A stretch of 64,000 nt of DNA, from assembly GCF_001598695.1 (NCBI RefSeq), contig NZ_BCZK01000003.1, positions 1 through 64,000 of the forward strand, written 5' to 3'. The notes under the pieces were generated by a model, which ran no database searches, was not told where the DNA came from, and saw nothing but the letters and a program-made list of their open reading frames with translations. Within the stretch, counting starts at the first letter, position 1. Every line of letters begins with the position of its first letter. Source of the stretch: Klebsiella oxytoca NBRC 105695 (lineage in GTDB: Bacteria > Pseudomonadota > Gammaproteobacteria > Enterobacterales > Enterobacteriaceae). Made by a program: the position numbers and the translations under genes. Shown one piece after another: positions 1-10,353 of the stretch.

Positions 1-125
1 CCGCCTCTTTTTTCATCATTACGCCGTGTAATGTAGCAAAAAAGCGGCGTTTTGCCGTTTTAACCAACGAAGCACGCCGCCAGATGGCATACTGATAAGG
101 TAAAAAAGAGAAAGGAACGGCATTT
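1..125 (+). promoter_or_regulatory. Upstream region of yieP
   Basis: No gene is visible before the yieP start. The stretch is the 5' flank of yieP and ends in a purine-rich ribosome-binding region (AAAGGAAC, about 10 bases before the ATG). A TACTGAT-like -10 element near 90 is possible but weak. In E. coli this side of yieP borders an rRNA operon; none is present here, so any rRNA genes would lie outside the window. Confidence 0.4.
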
Positions 126-827
126 ATGTCTTTAAGCGCACAGCAGTTGGCGGCACAAAAGAACATCTCCTGGGTATTAGCGGAGAAACTAGCTCAAAAA
201 ATCCTGACCGGGGAATACCCGCCAGAAAGTATCCTTCCCGGAGAGATGGAACTGGGTGAGCAGTTTGGCGTGAGCCGTACGGCCGTGCGTGAAGCGGTTA
301 AAACGCTTGCTGCGAAAGGGATGCTTTTACCTCGTCCACGGATCGGAACGCGGGTGATGCCCCGCAGCAGCTGGAACTTTCTCGATAAAGAACTACTCGC
401 ATGGTGGTTAACGGAAGATAATTTCGCTGAAGTTGTCGGCCATTTCCTCGTTATGCGCGAAAGCCTGGAGCCCCAAGCCTGTTTTCTGGCGTCAACCTCA
501 GGCACGCCGGAGCAGAAGGCTCAACTCAACGCTTTGATGGAGGAGATGGTTGAGCTAAAGAGGAACTTTCAGCGCGAGCGCTGGATTGAGGTCGATATGG
601 CCTGGCATGAACATATATATGAAATGAGCGGCAATCCTTTCCTGACCTCTTTCGCTTCTTTATTTCATTCGGTTTACCACACCTACTTCACTTCGATTAC
701 CCAAAATGAAGTGGTGAAGCTGGATCTCCATCAGGCAATCGTTGATGCCATTCTGGATAGCGACGGCTTGCGAGCGCTGAGCGCCTGCCAGGCGTTGTTG
801 AGTGCACCCAACCATTCCGACAAATAG
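126..827 (+). CDS. yieP: GntR/FadR-family transcriptional regulator YieP
   Basis: A 233-aa DNA-binding regulator. Residues about 17-77 form a GntR winged helix-turn-helix (ILPGEMELGEQFGVSRTAVREA is the recognisable region). The remainder is an all-helical FCD effector domain with conserved acid/histidine positions (for example VDMAWHEHIYEMSGN). Sequence and position beside hsrA match E. coli YieP, a transcription factor whose ligand is not settled. The hsrA start lies 12 bases downstream on the same strand, so the two are probably cotranscribed. Confidence 0.9.
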   Translation: MSLSAQQLAAQKNISWVLAEKLAQKILTGEYPPESILPGEMELGEQFGVSRTAVREAVKTLAAKGMLLPRPRIGTRVMPRSSWNFLDKELLAWWLTEDNFAEVVGHFLVMRESLEPQACFLASTSGTPEQKAQLNALMEEMVELKRNFQRERWIEVDMAWHEHIYEMSGNPFLTSFASLFHSVYHTYFTSITQNEVVKLDLHQAIVDAILDSDGLRALSACQALLSAPNHSDK

Positions 828-839
828 TAAAGGTATCGA

Positions 840-2237
840 ATGACCAAAAAGAAAGCCCGCAGTATGGCCGGGCTGCCATGGATCGCAGCGATGGCTTTTT
901 TTATGCAGGCGCTTGACGCTACCATTCTGAATACGGCCCTTCCCGCTATCGCCCATAGCCTTAACCGTTCACCGCTTGCGATGCAATCGGCCATTATCAG
1001 CTACACGTTGACAGTAGCCATGCTTATCCCGGTCAGCGGTTGGCTGGCCGACCGCTTCGGCACGCGGAAAGTATTTATCATCGCCGTCAGCCTGTTTACC
1101 CTCGGTTCCCTGGCCTGCGCGCTTTCCAACTCCCTGATGGAACTGGTTATCTTCCGCGTCATTCAGGGCATCGGCGGAGCGATGATGATGCCGGTTGCGA
1201 GGCTGGCGTTACTGCGCGCCTATCCGCGCAGCGAACTGCTGCCGGTACTCAACTTCGTCACCATGCCTGGCCTGGTCGGCCCTATCCTCGGCCCCGTGCT
1301 CGGCGGCGTACTGGTGACCTGGGCAAGCTGGCACTGGATATTCCTGATTAATATTCCCATCGGCATTATCGGAATCGTCTACGCTCGCAAGTACATGCCG
1401 GATTTCACCACGCCACGACGTCGCTTCGACACGCTCGGTTTTATCCTCTTTGGCCTGAGCCTGGTGCTGTTTTCCAGTGGAATCGAGCTGTTTGGCGAGA
1501 AGATTGTTGCCACCTGGATGGCTCTGGCCGTTATCGCCCTGAGCATCGTTTTAATGTGGGCCTATATTCGCCACGCTCGCCGTCATCCCACACCGCTCAT
1601 TTCGCTATCCTTATTTAAGACGCATACCTTCTCTGTTGGGATCGCGGGAAACCTGGCCACGCGCCTGGGCACCGGCTGCGTTCCGTTCCTGATGCCGCTG
1701 ATGCTCCAGGTTGGCTTCGGGTATCCGGCGATTATTGCTGGCTGCATGATTGCGCCTACGGCTATCGGTTCCATTATTGCGAAATCAACCGTCACCCAGA
1801 TACTTCGCTGGTTCGGCTACCGTAAAACGCTGGTTGGGGTCACGGTATTCATCGGCCTGATGATTGCTCAGTTTTCGCTGCAATCTCCGGATCTGTCGAT
1901 CTGGATGCTGCTGCTGCCGCTATTCGTTCTGGGGATGGCGATGTCCACTCAGTTCACCTCAATGAACACCATCACGCTCGCCGATTTAACCGATGAAAAC
2001 GCCAGCAGCGGCAACAGCATGCTGGCCGTTACTCAGCAACTCTCTATCAGTCTCGGGGTCGCCGTTAGCGCGGCGGTGCTGAGGTTTTATGAAGGATTTG
2101 ATAGCGCAAATACCATTGAGCAATTTCATTACACCTTTATTACCATGGGGGCTATCACCGTGGTATCGGCGCTGGTATTTACCTTATTAAGAGCAAAAGA
2201 TGGCCGCAACCTGATTAAGGAGCGGCATAAGCGTTAG
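840..2237 (+). CDS. hsrA: MFS transporter HsrA (DHA2-type, 14-TM)
   Basis: A 465-aa integral membrane protein of the drug:H+ antiporter-2 type, with about 14 hydrophobic segments along the whole length. MFS signatures are visible: the loop 2-3 motif [12 protein letters not shown] at about residues 68-79 and the family motif around [13 protein letters not shown] at about residues 145-157. It matches E. coli HsrA (YieO), a putative multidrug or metabolite exporter with no confirmed substrate. It follows yieP by 12 bases. Its last 4 bases overlap the convergent end of rbsR, so the two mRNAs are complementary at their 3' ends. Confidence 0.9.
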   Translation: MTKKKARSMAGLPWIAAMAFFMQALDATILNTALPAIAHSLNRSPLAMQSAIISYTLTVAMLIPVSGWLADRFGTRKVFIIAVSLFTLGSLACALSNSLMELVIFRVIQGIGGAMMMPVARLALLRAYPRSELLPVLNFVTMPGLVGPILGPVLGGVLVTWASWHWIFLINIPIGIIGIVYARKYMPDFTTPRRRFDTLGFILFGLSLVLFSSGIELFGEKIVATWMALAVIALSIVLMWAYIRHARRHPTPLISLSLFKTHTFSVGIAGNLATRLGTGCVPFLMPLMLQVGFGYPAIIAGCMIAPTAIGSIIAKSTVTQILRWFGYRKTLVGVTVFIGLMIAQFSLQSPDLSIWMLLLPLFVLGMAMSTQFTSMNTITLADLTDENASSGNSMLAVTQQLSISLGVAVSAAVLRFYEGFDSANTIEQFHYTFITMGAITVVSALVFTLLRAKDGRNLIKERHKR

Positions 2238-3226
2238 GCTGAGCCACGAACCACCAGCTCAGGCGTTAACTGTACGCGCTGCTGTTTTTGTCCCGGATCG
2301 GCCATGCGGTGAATCAGCACATCGATGGCCAGTTCGCCCAGCTCATCTTTCGGTTGATGAATTGTGGTTAGCGGCGGCGTCATATAGCGCGCCAGTTCGA
2401 TGTCGTCATAACCCACCAGCGCCATGTCCTGCGGAATACGCAGGCCGCTCTGGTAAAGGGCCTGATAGGCGCCCACCGCCATCGCATCGTTACCGACAAA
2501 TACTGCCTGCGGTAGCTCTGACAGCGTCAGCAGCGTCTGCATGGCGCTGAATCCGCCGCCAAATTCAAAATCGCTGCTAATCACATATCCTTCCGGTACC
2601 GCAAGTCCGGCTCGAGTCATCGCAGCCTGATATCCCTCCAGGCGCAATCGGGCTGGCGTTTTATCCAGCGGACCTGCGATACAGGCAATCCGACTATAGC
2701 CCTGGTCAATCAGATACTGGGTCGCCATATCGCCGCCGAGCAGAGAGTTATCCTGAATCAGATCGCTATCGCCGTCGAACGGCGCCCAGTCCATCATCAC
2801 CGTCGGTACAGAAGGATAGCGCTGCATAATTTCCGGCGAAGGCTGATGAGTTTCAGTGCACAACAGGAGTAAACCATCGACGCGCTTTTGCATCAGCGTC
2901 TCAAGATTACGGTTCATCCGCTGCTCATCGCCTTCGGTATTACACAGCACCAGGCTATAGCCTCGCTCAAAGCAGCTACGTTCCACGCCGCGCACTAGCT
3001 CCGAATAAAACGGGTTGGTACTGGCGGTAATAAGCATGCCTATGGTGCGGGTTTGGTTTAATTTAAGGCTGCGCGCCAGCGCAGACGGCGCGTAGTTCAG
3101 GCTTTTAATCGCGGCATCGACTTTAGCGGTAATTGCTTCGCTAACGAAACGATCTTTGTTGATGACATGAGAAACCGTCGAAGTGGAAACGCCCGCTATG
3201 CGGGCTACATCCTTCATGGTGGCCAA
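2234..3226 (-). CDS. rbsR: Ribose operon repressor RbsR (LacI family)
   Basis: A 330-aa LacI/GalR repressor, the same length as in E. coli. The N-terminal helix-turn-helix ([20 protein letters not shown], residues 1-20) and hinge helix ([11 protein letters not shown]) are followed by a periplasmic-binding-protein-like ribose-sensing core. It is the last gene of rbsDACBKR, 3 bases after rbsK. It should bind the two CGAAACGTTTCG palindromes before rbsD and release on ribose, and in E. coli it also affects purine genes. It ends convergently on hsrA with a 4-base overlap. Confidence 0.96.
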   Translation of the reverse strand: MATMKDVARIAGVSTSTVSHVINKDRFVSEAITAKVDAAIKSLNYAPSALARSLKLNQTRTIGMLITASTNPFYSELVRGVERSCFERGYSLVLCNTEGDEQRMNRNLETLMQKRVDGLLLLCTETHQPSPEIMQRYPSVPTVMMDWAPFDGDSDLIQDNSLLGGDMATQYLIDQGYSRIACIAGPLDKTPARLRLEGYQAAMTRAGLAVPEGYVISSDFEFGGGFSAMQTLLTLSELPQAVFVGNDAMAVGAYQALYQSGLRIPQDMALVGYDDIELARYMTPPLTTIHQPKDELGELAIDVLIHRMADPGQKQQRVQLTPELVVRGSA

Positions 3227-3229
3227 GCG

Positions 3230-4159
3230 TTACCCCTGTTGACGTAAAAATTCGTCTATTTCTTTTCGCCAGGGCACGGAGGGCTGGGCCCCTTTGCGGG
3301 TGACGGCGATAGCGGCGGCGGCATGGGCAAAACGAATCGCCTGCGCCAGTTCACTACCTTCAAGCAGCGCGGTGACCAGCGCACCATTAAAGGTATCGCC
3401 AGCGGCTATGGTATCTACCGCCTGCACTTTAAAGCCGGGCACCCGACGACCTTCACCTTCGCAGCTGGCCCATACGCCACGGCTGCCAAGGGTAATGATC
3501 ACCGTACCGATACCTTTATCATGGAGCACTTTGGCGGCTTTTGCCGCATCATCGTCGCTTTCCACGCGCACGCCGGTGAGCTTTTCCGCTTCGGTCTCGT
3601 TAGGGGTAATGATATCTACCAGCGTGAGCAGCTCATCGGGCAATTCACGTGCCGGCGCCGGATTGAGGATGACTGAGGTTTGATTCTGGTGAGCGATTTT
3701 CGCCGCGGCCAGTACGCTTTCCAGCGGTGATTCCAGCTGCATCAGCAGCGCCTGCGCGCCAGCAATACGCTCTTTTTCCGCATCAACCTGCGCAACGGAG
3801 AGCGCGGCATTAGCACCGGCATGAATACCGATAGTATTCTCACCTTCAGCGTTAACAAAAATCAGCGCCACGCCGGTTGATTCTCCGGTGACGGCTCTGA
3901 CCGGCGAAACGTCAATATTGTCGCTTTCCAGCTGGTGACGAACGCGCTCGCCAATGTCGTCATCGCCGGTACAGGCGATAAAGGAAATATTAGCCCCGCT
4001 GCGTCCGGCAGCAACGGCCTGGTTTGCGCCCTTACCGCCAAAAGCGACCTGATAGTGATGACCGGTAACGGTTTCACCAGGCGTTGGGAAGGCGTCGAGA
4101 TTCAGGATGTGATCGGCGTTGATACTGCCAAGGACGACAAGTTTGCCTGCGGTTTTCAT
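3230..4159 (-). CDS. rbsK: Ribokinase RbsK
   Basis: Phosphorylates ribose at O5 with ATP, the committing cytosolic step of ribose use. The open frame extends 34 codons further upstream, but the start at 4159 (MKTAGKLVVLGS) gives 309 aa, the E. coli length, and excludes the rbsB-rbsK hairpin. PfkB-family signatures are present: the N-terminal GGKGANQAVAAGRSG (about residues 40-54) and the C-terminal DTIAAGDTFNGAL, with the catalytic Asp in GDTFNG. It lies between rbsB and rbsR. Confidence 0.96.
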   Translation of the reverse strand: MKTAGKLVVLGSINADHILNLDAFPTPGETVTGHHYQVAFGGKGANQAVAAGRSGANISFIACTGDDDIGERVRHQLESDNIDVSPVRAVTGESTGVALIFVNAEGENTIGIHAGANAALSVAQVDAEKERIAGAQALLMQLESPLESVLAAAKIAHQNQTSVILNPAPARELPDELLTLVDIITPNETEAEKLTGVRVESDDDAAKAAKVLHDKGIGTVIITLGSRGVWASCEGEGRRVPGFKVQAVDTIAAGDTFNGALVTALLEGSELAQAIRFAHAAAAIAVTRKGAQPSVPWRKEIDEFLRQQG

Positions 4160-4179
4160 AATCAATATTCCCGGAAAGC

Positions 4180-4202
4180 GCGCCACCGGGATCCGGTGGC
4201 GC
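4180..4202 (-). other. Hairpin between rbsB and rbsK
   Basis: A perfect 10-base inverted repeat (GCGCCACCGG at 4180-4189 and CCGGTGGCGC at 4193-4202) with a 3-base loop and no following T-run. In the minus-strand rbs mRNA it would form a stable stem after rbsB. The inferred role is protection of the rbsB 3' end, so that the binding protein exceeds the kinase and repressor. Confidence 0.7.
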
Positions 4203-4260
4203 ATGCCCTGCTTTTCTTTATTATGTTGTCCCTCGGACCGTCGCCGATCCGAATCGCACA

Positions 4261-5151
4261 TTATTGCTTAATGACCAGTTTCAACTCAACCGGGTAGCTG
4301 GTATCCACTTTTTCGCCCTTCAGCACTTTATCGGCGGTCTCAACGCCTTTAACGCCGATCTGCTCCGGTAGCTGGGCGATGGTCGCAGCCAGTTTGCCAC
4401 TATTAACCGCTTTTTCGCCATCCGGCGTGCCGTCAAATCCAACAACCATCACATCAGATTTGCCTGCCGTTTGTAGCGCACGCAGCGCGCCCAGCGCCAT
4501 TTCATCGTTCTGGGCAAATACCGCCTGCACATCAGGATGCGCCGTCAGCAGGTTCTGCATGACGTTCAGACCCTTGGTACGGTCAAAATCTGCCGGCTGG
4601 CTGGCCAGTACGTTAAACTTGTGCGCAGCAACGGCCTGCTGGAAACCTTCACCACGTTCGCGCGCCGCGGAGGTCCCGGCAATGCCTTGTAGTTCAATGA
4701 TCTTCGCGCTTTCACCGACTTTCTTCGCGATATAGTCGCCGGCCATCTTACCGCCCAGCACGTTGTCAGATGCAATATGGCTTACCACGTCGCCTTTTGA
4801 CGCCTGACGGTCGAGGGTGATAACCGGAATTTTCGCCTGATTAGCCAGCTTCACGGCGTTACCCACCGCATCGGAATCCGTAGGGTTGATCAGCAGCAGT
4901 TTGGTGCCACGAACGGTTAAATCCTGAACGTTAGCCAACTCTTTGGCCGGGTTATTCTGGGAGTCCAGTACCACCAGGTTATAGCCAAGTTTGTCCGCTT
5001 CTTTTTGCGCGCCATCCTTCAGCGAGACAAAGAACGGGTTGTTAAGGGTAGAGATAACCAGAGCGATAGTATCTTTTGCCATCGCGTTTGCGCTTACGGT
5101 CGCACTTAACGCTACAGCAGAGACCAGGGTCGCCAGTTTTTTCATATTCAT
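4261..5151 (-). CDS. rbsB: Periplasmic ribose-binding protein RbsB
   Basis: A 296-aa substrate-binding protein that delivers ribose to RbsAC and, in E. coli, also to the Trg chemoreceptor. A Sec signal peptide ([20 protein letters not shown], cleavage expected after SANAMA) precedes a type I periplasmic-binding fold starting KDTIALV. Ribose-contact motifs seen in the E. coli protein are kept ([39 protein letters not shown]). It is followed by a strong hairpin before rbsK, consistent with high expression. Confidence 0.97.
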   Translation of the reverse strand: MNMKKLATLVSAVALSATVSANAMAKDTIALVISTLNNPFFVSLKDGAQKEADKLGYNLVVLDSQNNPAKELANVQDLTVRGTKLLLINPTDSDAVGNAVKLANQAKIPVITLDRQASKGDVVSHIASDNVLGGKMAGDYIAKKVGESAKIIELQGIAGTSAARERGEGFQQAVAAHKFNVLASQPADFDRTKGLNVMQNLLTAHPDVQAVFAQNDEMALGALRALQTAGKSDVMVVGFDGTPDGEKAVNSGKLAATIAQLPEQIGVKGVETADKVLKGEKVDTSYPVELKLVIKQ

Positions 5152-5178
5152 AGTTAAGATGTCCTGTAGAGTTCTCAG

Positions 5179-6144
5179 TTACTGCTTCTTGTTATCTACC
5201 AGTACCGCCAGCAAAATGACCACCGCTTTCACGATCATCTGGTAATAGGATGAAACGCCTAATAAATTCAGGCCGTTGTTCAGAAAGCCAAGGATCAACG
5301 CACCAATCAGCGTGCCGACAATACGGCCTTTACCGCCCGCGAGGCTGGTACCACCGAGCACCACCGCCGCAATCGCATCCAGTTCATATCCTGTGCCCGC
5401 CGTCGGCTGCGCGGAAGAGAGACGCGCGACCTCAATAATCCCGGCCAGCGAGGCCAGCATGCCGCACAAAGAATAGACGATGATTTTAACTTTATTCACG
5501 CTGATGCCGGAAAGGCGCGTTGCCGCCTCGTTACCGCCGAGCGCATAAATATAACGGCCCAGGCGAGTATGGTGCAGCATGTACCAGGCGGCCAGGAAAA
5601 CGATCGCCATAATCCACACCGGCGTTGGGATCCCCAGCGGACGACCAATCCCGAACCAGCCGAACAGATCGGCGTTGTCGGTAAAGCCGGTATTTACCGG
5701 GCTTCCATTGGTATACACCATCGTCACGCCGCGCAGCAGCAGCATCATGACCAGCGTAGCGATAAATGCCTGCACGCGCCCTTTCGCCACAATCACGCCG
5801 GTCACGGCGCCGATAGCCGCGCCTAATGCCAGCGCAGCGGCCACGGCCACCAGCGCGTTGACCTCAATCCCGACAATTGAAGCAGCAACCGCGCCGGTCA
5901 GCGCCAGCAGAGAACCGACGGACAGGTCGATACCCGACGTCAGGATAACCAGCGTCATCCCTACCGCCATAATGGCGTTAACTGAAGTCTGCTGCAGAAT
6001 ATTGAACAGGTTATTCACGGTAAAAAAGTTGGGGCTCATGGTCGAGACAATCGCAATCAGCACCAGCAGGGCAATCAGCGATTTTTGCTCCATCAGCCAC
6101 GCTTTTGTGAAGTAGCGACGACCAGAAACAGCCGGGTTATTCAT
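5179..6144 (-). CDS. rbsC: Ribose ABC transporter permease RbsC
   Basis: A 321-aa inner-membrane permease with 8-10 hydrophobic helices and the BPD_transp_2 signature (GIDLSVGSLLALTGAV at about residues 71-86, and the cytoplasmic EAATRLSG coupling loop). It is almost identical to E. coli RbsC except at the N-terminus (MNNPAVSGRRYF). It forms the channel of the RbsABC importer. It is separated from rbsA by 5 bases and from rbsB by 27, so it is an internal operon gene. Confidence 0.97.
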   Translation of the reverse strand: MNNPAVSGRRYFTKAWLMEQKSLIALLVLIAIVSTMSPNFFTVNNLFNILQQTSVNAIMAVGMTLVILTSGIDLSVGSLLALTGAVAASIVGIEVNALVAVAAALALGAAIGAVTGVIVAKGRVQAFIATLVMMLLLRGVTMVYTNGSPVNTGFTDNADLFGWFGIGRPLGIPTPVWIMAIVFLAAWYMLHHTRLGRYIYALGGNEAATRLSGISVNKVKIIVYSLCGMLASLAGIIEVARLSSAQPTAGTGYELDAIAAVVLGGTSLAGGKGRIVGTLIGALILGFLNNGLNLLGVSSYYQMIVKAVVILLAVLVDNKKQ

Positions 6145-6149
6145 CTTTT

Positions 6150-7655
6150 TTACTCCTGATTCACACGATTAAGCTTGCCCACAGCGGCAGCCATCAATAC
6201 TTCCTGGGTGGCCTGCTCGCGTGTGAATTCACCGCCGAGATGCCCTTCATGCATCACCATGATGCGATCGCTCATGCCCAGCACTTCCGGCATCTCCGAA
6301 GAGACCAGAATGATGCTCAGACCTTCGGCTTTGAACTGGTTAATCAGCTGGTATATCTCTTTCTTTGCCCCAACATCCACGCCGCGGGTCGGCTCATCAA
6401 GGATCAATACCTTCGGGCGGGTCATCAACCCGCGGGCTATCGCGACCTTCTGCTGATTACCGCCGGAAAGCAGCCCAATGGCCTGCTCCATCGAAGGCGT
6501 TTTCACGTTAAACAGGCGGATAAAATCACTCACCGCCTGTTGTTCATCTTTGTGCTTGAGACTACCGCCGCCGCGGCTGAAGTAACGCAGCGCGGTCAGC
6601 GACATGTTTTCTTTAACCGACATGCCGAGCACTAAACCGTCGCGCTTACGGTCTTCTGAGATGTAGACGATTCCGTTGGCCAGACCATCCTGCGGGGAGC
6701 GCGTAACAACTTCGCGTCCATCCAGCGTGACCGAACCGCTGCTGCGCGGCAGCGCACCGTACAGTACCTTCATCAGCTCGGTGCGCCCGGCGCCCATCAG
6801 CCCGGCGACGCCGAGAATCTCGCCCTGACGCAGAATAAAGGAGATATTTTCCACGCCCGAACCGCACAGGTTGTCGACCTTAAGACGAACAGCGCCCGGG
6901 GCTTTGTCCAGATGCGGGTACTGATCTTCCAGCTTACGGCCGACCATCATCTCAATCAGCAGATCTTCATCCAGACTGGCCACTTCACGCTCGGCGATAA
7001 ACTGCCCATCGCGAAATACCGTGACGTCATCGCAAATCTCGAAGATCTCTTTCATACGGTGGGAGATATAGACAATACCGCGCCCCTGCGATTTCAGTTC
7101 GCGGATTACGCGGAACAGGGATTCGGTCTCGGTGTCGGTCAACGCATCGGTGGGCTCATCCATAATGATGACCTTCGACTCAAAGCTCAGCACCTTAGCG
7201 ATCTCAACCATTTGCTGATCGCCTATCGATAAATCCCCCACCAGCTTCTGGCTGTTAAAACGCAGATTCAGCTTTGCCAGCAGCTTATCGGCTTCGGCGT
7301 ACATCGTTTTCCAGTCTATTTTGCCAAAGCGATTCACAAATTCACGGCCGAGGAAAATGTTCTCGGCGATCGTCAATTGGGGGATCAGGTTTAGCTCCTG
7401 GTGGATGATGCCAATTCCGGCTTCCTGAGAAGATTTGGGACCGTTGAAGGTGGTCTCTTTACCCAACCACAGCAGCGAACCGGCATCGCGGGAGTAAATG
7501 CCGGTCAGCACTTTCATCATCGTGGATTTACCGGCGCCGTTTTCCCCGACCAGCGCCATCACGCGGCCCGGATATACGTTTAGCGAGGCGCCGGAGAGCG
7601 CCTTGACGCCAGGGAACGATTTATCGATCCCTTTTAATTGCAATAAGGCTTCCAT
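6150..7655 (-). CDS. rbsA: Ribose ABC transporter ATPase RbsA (two ATPase domains)
   Basis: A 501-aa sugar-import ATPase with two fused nucleotide-binding domains. The first carries a canonical Walker A (GENGAGKST, about residues 37-45), the signature LSIGDQQ and Walker B (VIIMDEPT). The second, from about residue 250, has a degenerate Walker A (GLMGAGRTE) and the signature LSGGNQQK, as usual in this family. It energises RbsC. It begins 10 bases after rbsD and ends 5 bases before rbsC. Confidence 0.97.
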   Translation of the reverse strand: MEALLQLKGIDKSFPGVKALSGASLNVYPGRVMALVGENGAGKSTMMKVLTGIYSRDAGSLLWLGKETTFNGPKSSQEAGIGIIHQELNLIPQLTIAENIFLGREFVNRFGKIDWKTMYAEADKLLAKLNLRFNSQKLVGDLSIGDQQMVEIAKVLSFESKVIIMDEPTDALTDTETESLFRVIRELKSQGRGIVYISHRMKEIFEICDDVTVFRDGQFIAEREVASLDEDLLIEMMVGRKLEDQYPHLDKAPGAVRLKVDNLCGSGVENISFILRQGEILGVAGLMGAGRTELMKVLYGALPRSSGSVTLDGREVVTRSPQDGLANGIVYISEDRKRDGLVLGMSVKENMSLTALRYFSRGGGSLKHKDEQQAVSDFIRLFNVKTPSMEQAIGLLSGGNQQKVAIARGLMTRPKVLILDEPTRGVDVGAKKEIYQLINQFKAEGLSIILVSSEMPEVLGMSDRIMVMHEGHLGGEFTREQATQEVLMAAAVGKLNRVNQE

Positions 7656-7665
7656 AGCGGCGACC

Positions 7666-8085
7666 TCAGAACGTCACGCCGGCACAGAGAATAACGTTCG
7701 CATACGGGGAACATTCCCCGCTGCGAATCACCGCCTGACTATCTGCGGTTTCTTTTTTAAACTGCTCATGGCTGGTGTAACGAATTTCAATGGTGTTTCC
7801 CTGGTGTTGCTGCAGCTGCTCAAGATGATTGAGCAACGTCGCGTGGAGCTGCGGATTAAGCGTTTTAATCTCTTCCGCGAGGATAGCCGCTTCAACCTGC
7901 ATTTCGCTCGTCACCACCTCCAGAACCTGCATGAAGGAGGGCACCCCGTGGGTTAACGCCATATCGATACGGGCGCTGCTGCGGGGAACAGGTAACCCGG
8001 CATCGCAAACTACCAGCGTATCGGTATGACCCAGGCGGGAGATGACCGACGAAATTTCAGCATTGAGGACGGTACCTTTTTTCAT
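7666..8085 (-). CDS. rbsD: D-ribose pyranase RbsD
   Basis: Interconverts beta-pyranose and furanose forms of ribose, supplying the furanose that RbsK uses. The start at 8085 ([16 protein letters not shown]) gives 139 aa, the E. coli length. The open frame runs 17 codons further upstream but through the operator region, so that start was rejected. The RbsD/FucU fold is recognisable from [16 protein letters not shown] at about residues 19-34, including the catalytic-type His. It is the first gene of the rbs operon. Confidence 0.96.
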   Translation of the reverse strand: MKKGTVLNAEISSVISRLGHTDTLVVCDAGLPVPRSSARIDMALTHGVPSFMQVLEVVTSEMQVEAAILAEEIKTLNPQLHATLLNHLEQLQQHQGNTIEIRYTSHEQFKKETADSQAVIRSGECSPYANVILCAGVTF

Positions 8086-8103
8086 TTTCTCTTTTACTCC
8101 ACT

Positions 8104-8119
8104 AGCGAAACGTTTCGCT
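8104..8119 (-). promoter_or_regulatory. RbsR operator, proximal copy
   Basis: A 16-base perfect palindrome AGCGAAACGTTTCGCT centred 27 bases before the rbsD start. It has the CGAAACGTTTCG core typical of LacI-family ribose repressor sites and lies in the rbs promoter/leader. A second core lies at 8184-8195. Confidence 0.85.
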
Positions 8120-8162
8120 GGTATAAGTATTAGCAATAAGAGAACAGAAAACCATCACCAGA

Positions 8163-8195
8163 TGTGAGAATTGTGATCGTCATCGAAACGTTTCG
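8163..8195 (-). promoter_or_regulatory. Second RbsR operator with adjacent CRP-like half-sites
   Basis: A second perfect 12-base palindrome CGAAACGTTTCG lies at 8184-8195, its centre 78 bases from the first operator. Next to it are TGTGA half-sites at 8163-8167 and 8172-8176, the expected place for CRP activation of the rbs promoter, but neither has a good right half at the standard spacing. Two operators about 7.4 helical turns apart could permit repression by looping; that is inference. Confidence 0.65.
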
Positions 8196-8232
8196 CAAGT
8201 CTGAAGAGTTAAAGCCAGAAGCGTTCAAATAA

Positions 8233-8260
8233 ACAAAAAGCCCTTCATCAAGAAGGGCTT
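8233..8260 (-). terminator. Intrinsic terminator after kup
   Basis: On the minus strand, arms AAGCCCTTC and GAAGGGCTT (8252-8260 and 8238-8246) enclose a 5-base loop, followed by TTTGTTT. It starts 8 bases after the kup stop and separates kup from the rbs operon. Confidence 0.9.
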
Positions 8261-8267
8261 TAGCGCA

Positions 8268-10136
8268 TCAGATTTCAACCTGGGTGCCGAGCTCAATAAC
8301 CCGGTTCGGCGGGATTTCGAACTGGTCAGGCGCTCGCAGAGCGTTGCGCTGCAGCAGAAGATAAAGCTTGCCGCGCAGGCGCAGGTACCATGGCCGCTTG
8401 CCGATGATCAGCGACTCATGAGACATAAAGAAGGAGGTCTCCATCATCCGGCAGCTCAGGCCTTCCAGCCCACAGCGGTGGAAAACTTCTTCGACATTCG
8501 GCGTTTCCCGCCAGCCGTAGCTGGCTACTACGCGCCAGAACGACGGCGAAATCTGCTCAATCTGTACGCGACGAACGTTATGCACGTACGGCGCATCTTC
8601 AGTACGCAGCGTGAGCAAAATCACCCGCTCGTGCAGCACCTTATTATGCTTAAGGTTATGCAACAGCGCGAAAGGAATGACGTTCAGCGCGCGCGACATA
8701 TAGACGGCGGTACCCGGAACGCGGACCGGCGGCGATTTCTCCAGAGAAGAGATCATCGCTTCCAGAGAATTACCGTGCTCATGCATCCGACGCAGAAGGC
8801 GGAAACGCTCGCTTTTCCAGGTGGTCATGATGGTAAACATCACCAGGCCGAGGGTCAGAGGCAGCCAGCCGCCGGAGACGATTTTATCGAGGTTCGCGGA
8901 GAAGAGCGGGATATCAATGCACATAAAGGCAACCAGCAGCAGCGCCACAACGAACTTATTCCAGTGCCAGTTTTGACGCGCTACCGTCGTGAACAGAATG
9001 GTGGTCAGCACCATCGTCCCCGTCACCGCAATACCGTAGGCCGCCGCCAGATTCGAGGAGTGCTCAAAGTTAACAATGACGATGACCACCGAGATATAGA
9101 GCAGCCAGTTGATAAACGGAATATAAATCTGCCCGGACTCCATTTCCGAAGTATGAATAATCCGCATCGGCGACAGGTACCCCAGGCGCACCGCCTGCCG
9201 GGTTAGCGAGAAGACGCCGGATATAACCGCCTGTGAAGCGATAACCGTCGCCAGGGCGGCAATAATCAGCATGGGAATGAGCGCCCACTCGGGCGCCAGC
9301 AGAAAGAACGGGTTTTTAATCGCTTCCGGGTGTTTGAGCAGCAGCGCGCCCTGACCAAAGTAGTTAAGCACCAGTGAAGGCAGTACTACCGAAAACCAGG
9401 CCAGGCGAATCGGCAGTTTACCAAAATGCCCCATATCCGCGTACAGCGCCTCCACGCCGGTAATCGACAGCACTACCGCGCCCAGCGCCACAAACGAGAC
9501 GGTTTTATATTCGAGGAAGAAGTGTACCGCCCAGTAAGGATTCAGAGCCTGCAGCACTTCCGGGTTAGCAAAGATACTGCGCGCGCCCAGTACCGCCAGC
9601 AGCAGGAACCAGATCAGCATAATCGGCGCAAACAGCTTACCGACCATGCTGGTACCGTGCTTTTGAATGGCAAATAGCAGCGTCAGAACGATGATGGATA
9701 TGGGGACCACCCACGTATCCAGGTCCGGGGCGATAATTTCCAGCCCCTCTATCGCCGACATCACCGAGATGGCAGGCGTAATCACCACCTCGCCATAAAA
9801 GAAGCTGCCGCCGATAAGCCCAAGGATCACCAGGATGGAGGTTGCGCGCGCGGAGGTGTTTCGCCCCGCCAGCGACATTAACGTCAGGATCCCGCCTTCG
9901 CCGGCATTGTCTGCCCGCATCACGAAGGTGATGTATTTGAGTGATACGGTGAGAATTAATAGCCAGAAAATGAGCGACAGGAAGCCAAAAACAGCATCAC
10001 GCTCAACACCAAAGCCAAACTGGCCGGACAGACATTCACGAAGTGTATACAGTGGACTGGTACCGATATCGCCGTATACCACGCCGATTGCCGCCAGCGT
10101 TATTGCCGGCAGCGATTGCTTATTATCAGTGCTCAT
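8268..10136 (-). CDS. kup: Low-affinity potassium transporter Kup
   Basis: A 622-aa K+/H+ symporter of the KUP/HAK/KT family, the same length as E. coli Kup (TrkD). The N-terminus holds about 12 membrane helices and the family motif [15 protein letters not shown] (about residues 18-32). The last roughly 180 residues are a soluble cytoplasmic domain. It is upstream of rbsD on the same strand but isolated by its own terminator. It is divergent from ravA across a 217-base region. Confidence 0.96.
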   Translation of the reverse strand: MSTDNKQSLPAITLAAIGVVYGDIGTSPLYTLRECLSGQFGFGVERDAVFGFLSLIFWLLILTVSLKYITFVMRADNAGEGGILTLMSLAGRNTSARATSILVILGLIGGSFFYGEVVITPAISVMSAIEGLEIIAPDLDTWVVPISIIVLTLLFAIQKHGTSMVGKLFAPIMLIWFLLLAVLGARSIFANPEVLQALNPYWAVHFFLEYKTVSFVALGAVVLSITGVEALYADMGHFGKLPIRLAWFSVVLPSLVLNYFGQGALLLKHPEAIKNPFFLLAPEWALIPMLIIAALATVIASQAVISGVFSLTRQAVRLGYLSPMRIIHTSEMESGQIYIPFINWLLYISVVIVIVNFEHSSNLAAAYGIAVTGTMVLTTILFTTVARQNWHWNKFVVALLLVAFMCIDIPLFSANLDKIVSGGWLPLTLGLVMFTIMTTWKSERFRLLRRMHEHGNSLEAMISSLEKSPPVRVPGTAVYMSRALNVIPFALLHNLKHNKVLHERVILLTLRTEDAPYVHNVRRVQIEQISPSFWRVVASYGWRETPNVEEVFHRCGLEGLSCRMMETSFFMSHESLIIGKRPWYLRLRGKLYLLLQRNALRAPDQFEIPPNRVIELGTQVEI

Positions 10137-10353
10137 AGACTAGTCTTTTCGTTTATAAAACAAATGTGTGCCTAGTCCCTTGGCCCACAAAAAGCGCACA
10201 GTATGCACGATTATTTGCTGAATCGTACCCCTAACTGACATCATCTTAACCTGACTCAAAGAAAATAAATCGATTCTTCAGGCTATTACCACCCCTAAGC
10301 AAACATCTATACTCGACCTAACAACGACATTCTAAAAAGCACGCAACTCTATT
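10137..10353. promoter_or_regulatory. kup/ravA divergent promoter region
   Basis: This 217-base AT-rich spacer must hold both promoters. In E. coli ravA-viaA is expressed from a sigma-S-dependent promoter. A candidate -10 (CATCTATACTC, near 10303-10313) fits the sigma-S/sigma-70 pattern on the plus strand. No repressor palindrome was recognised. Confidence 0.4.
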
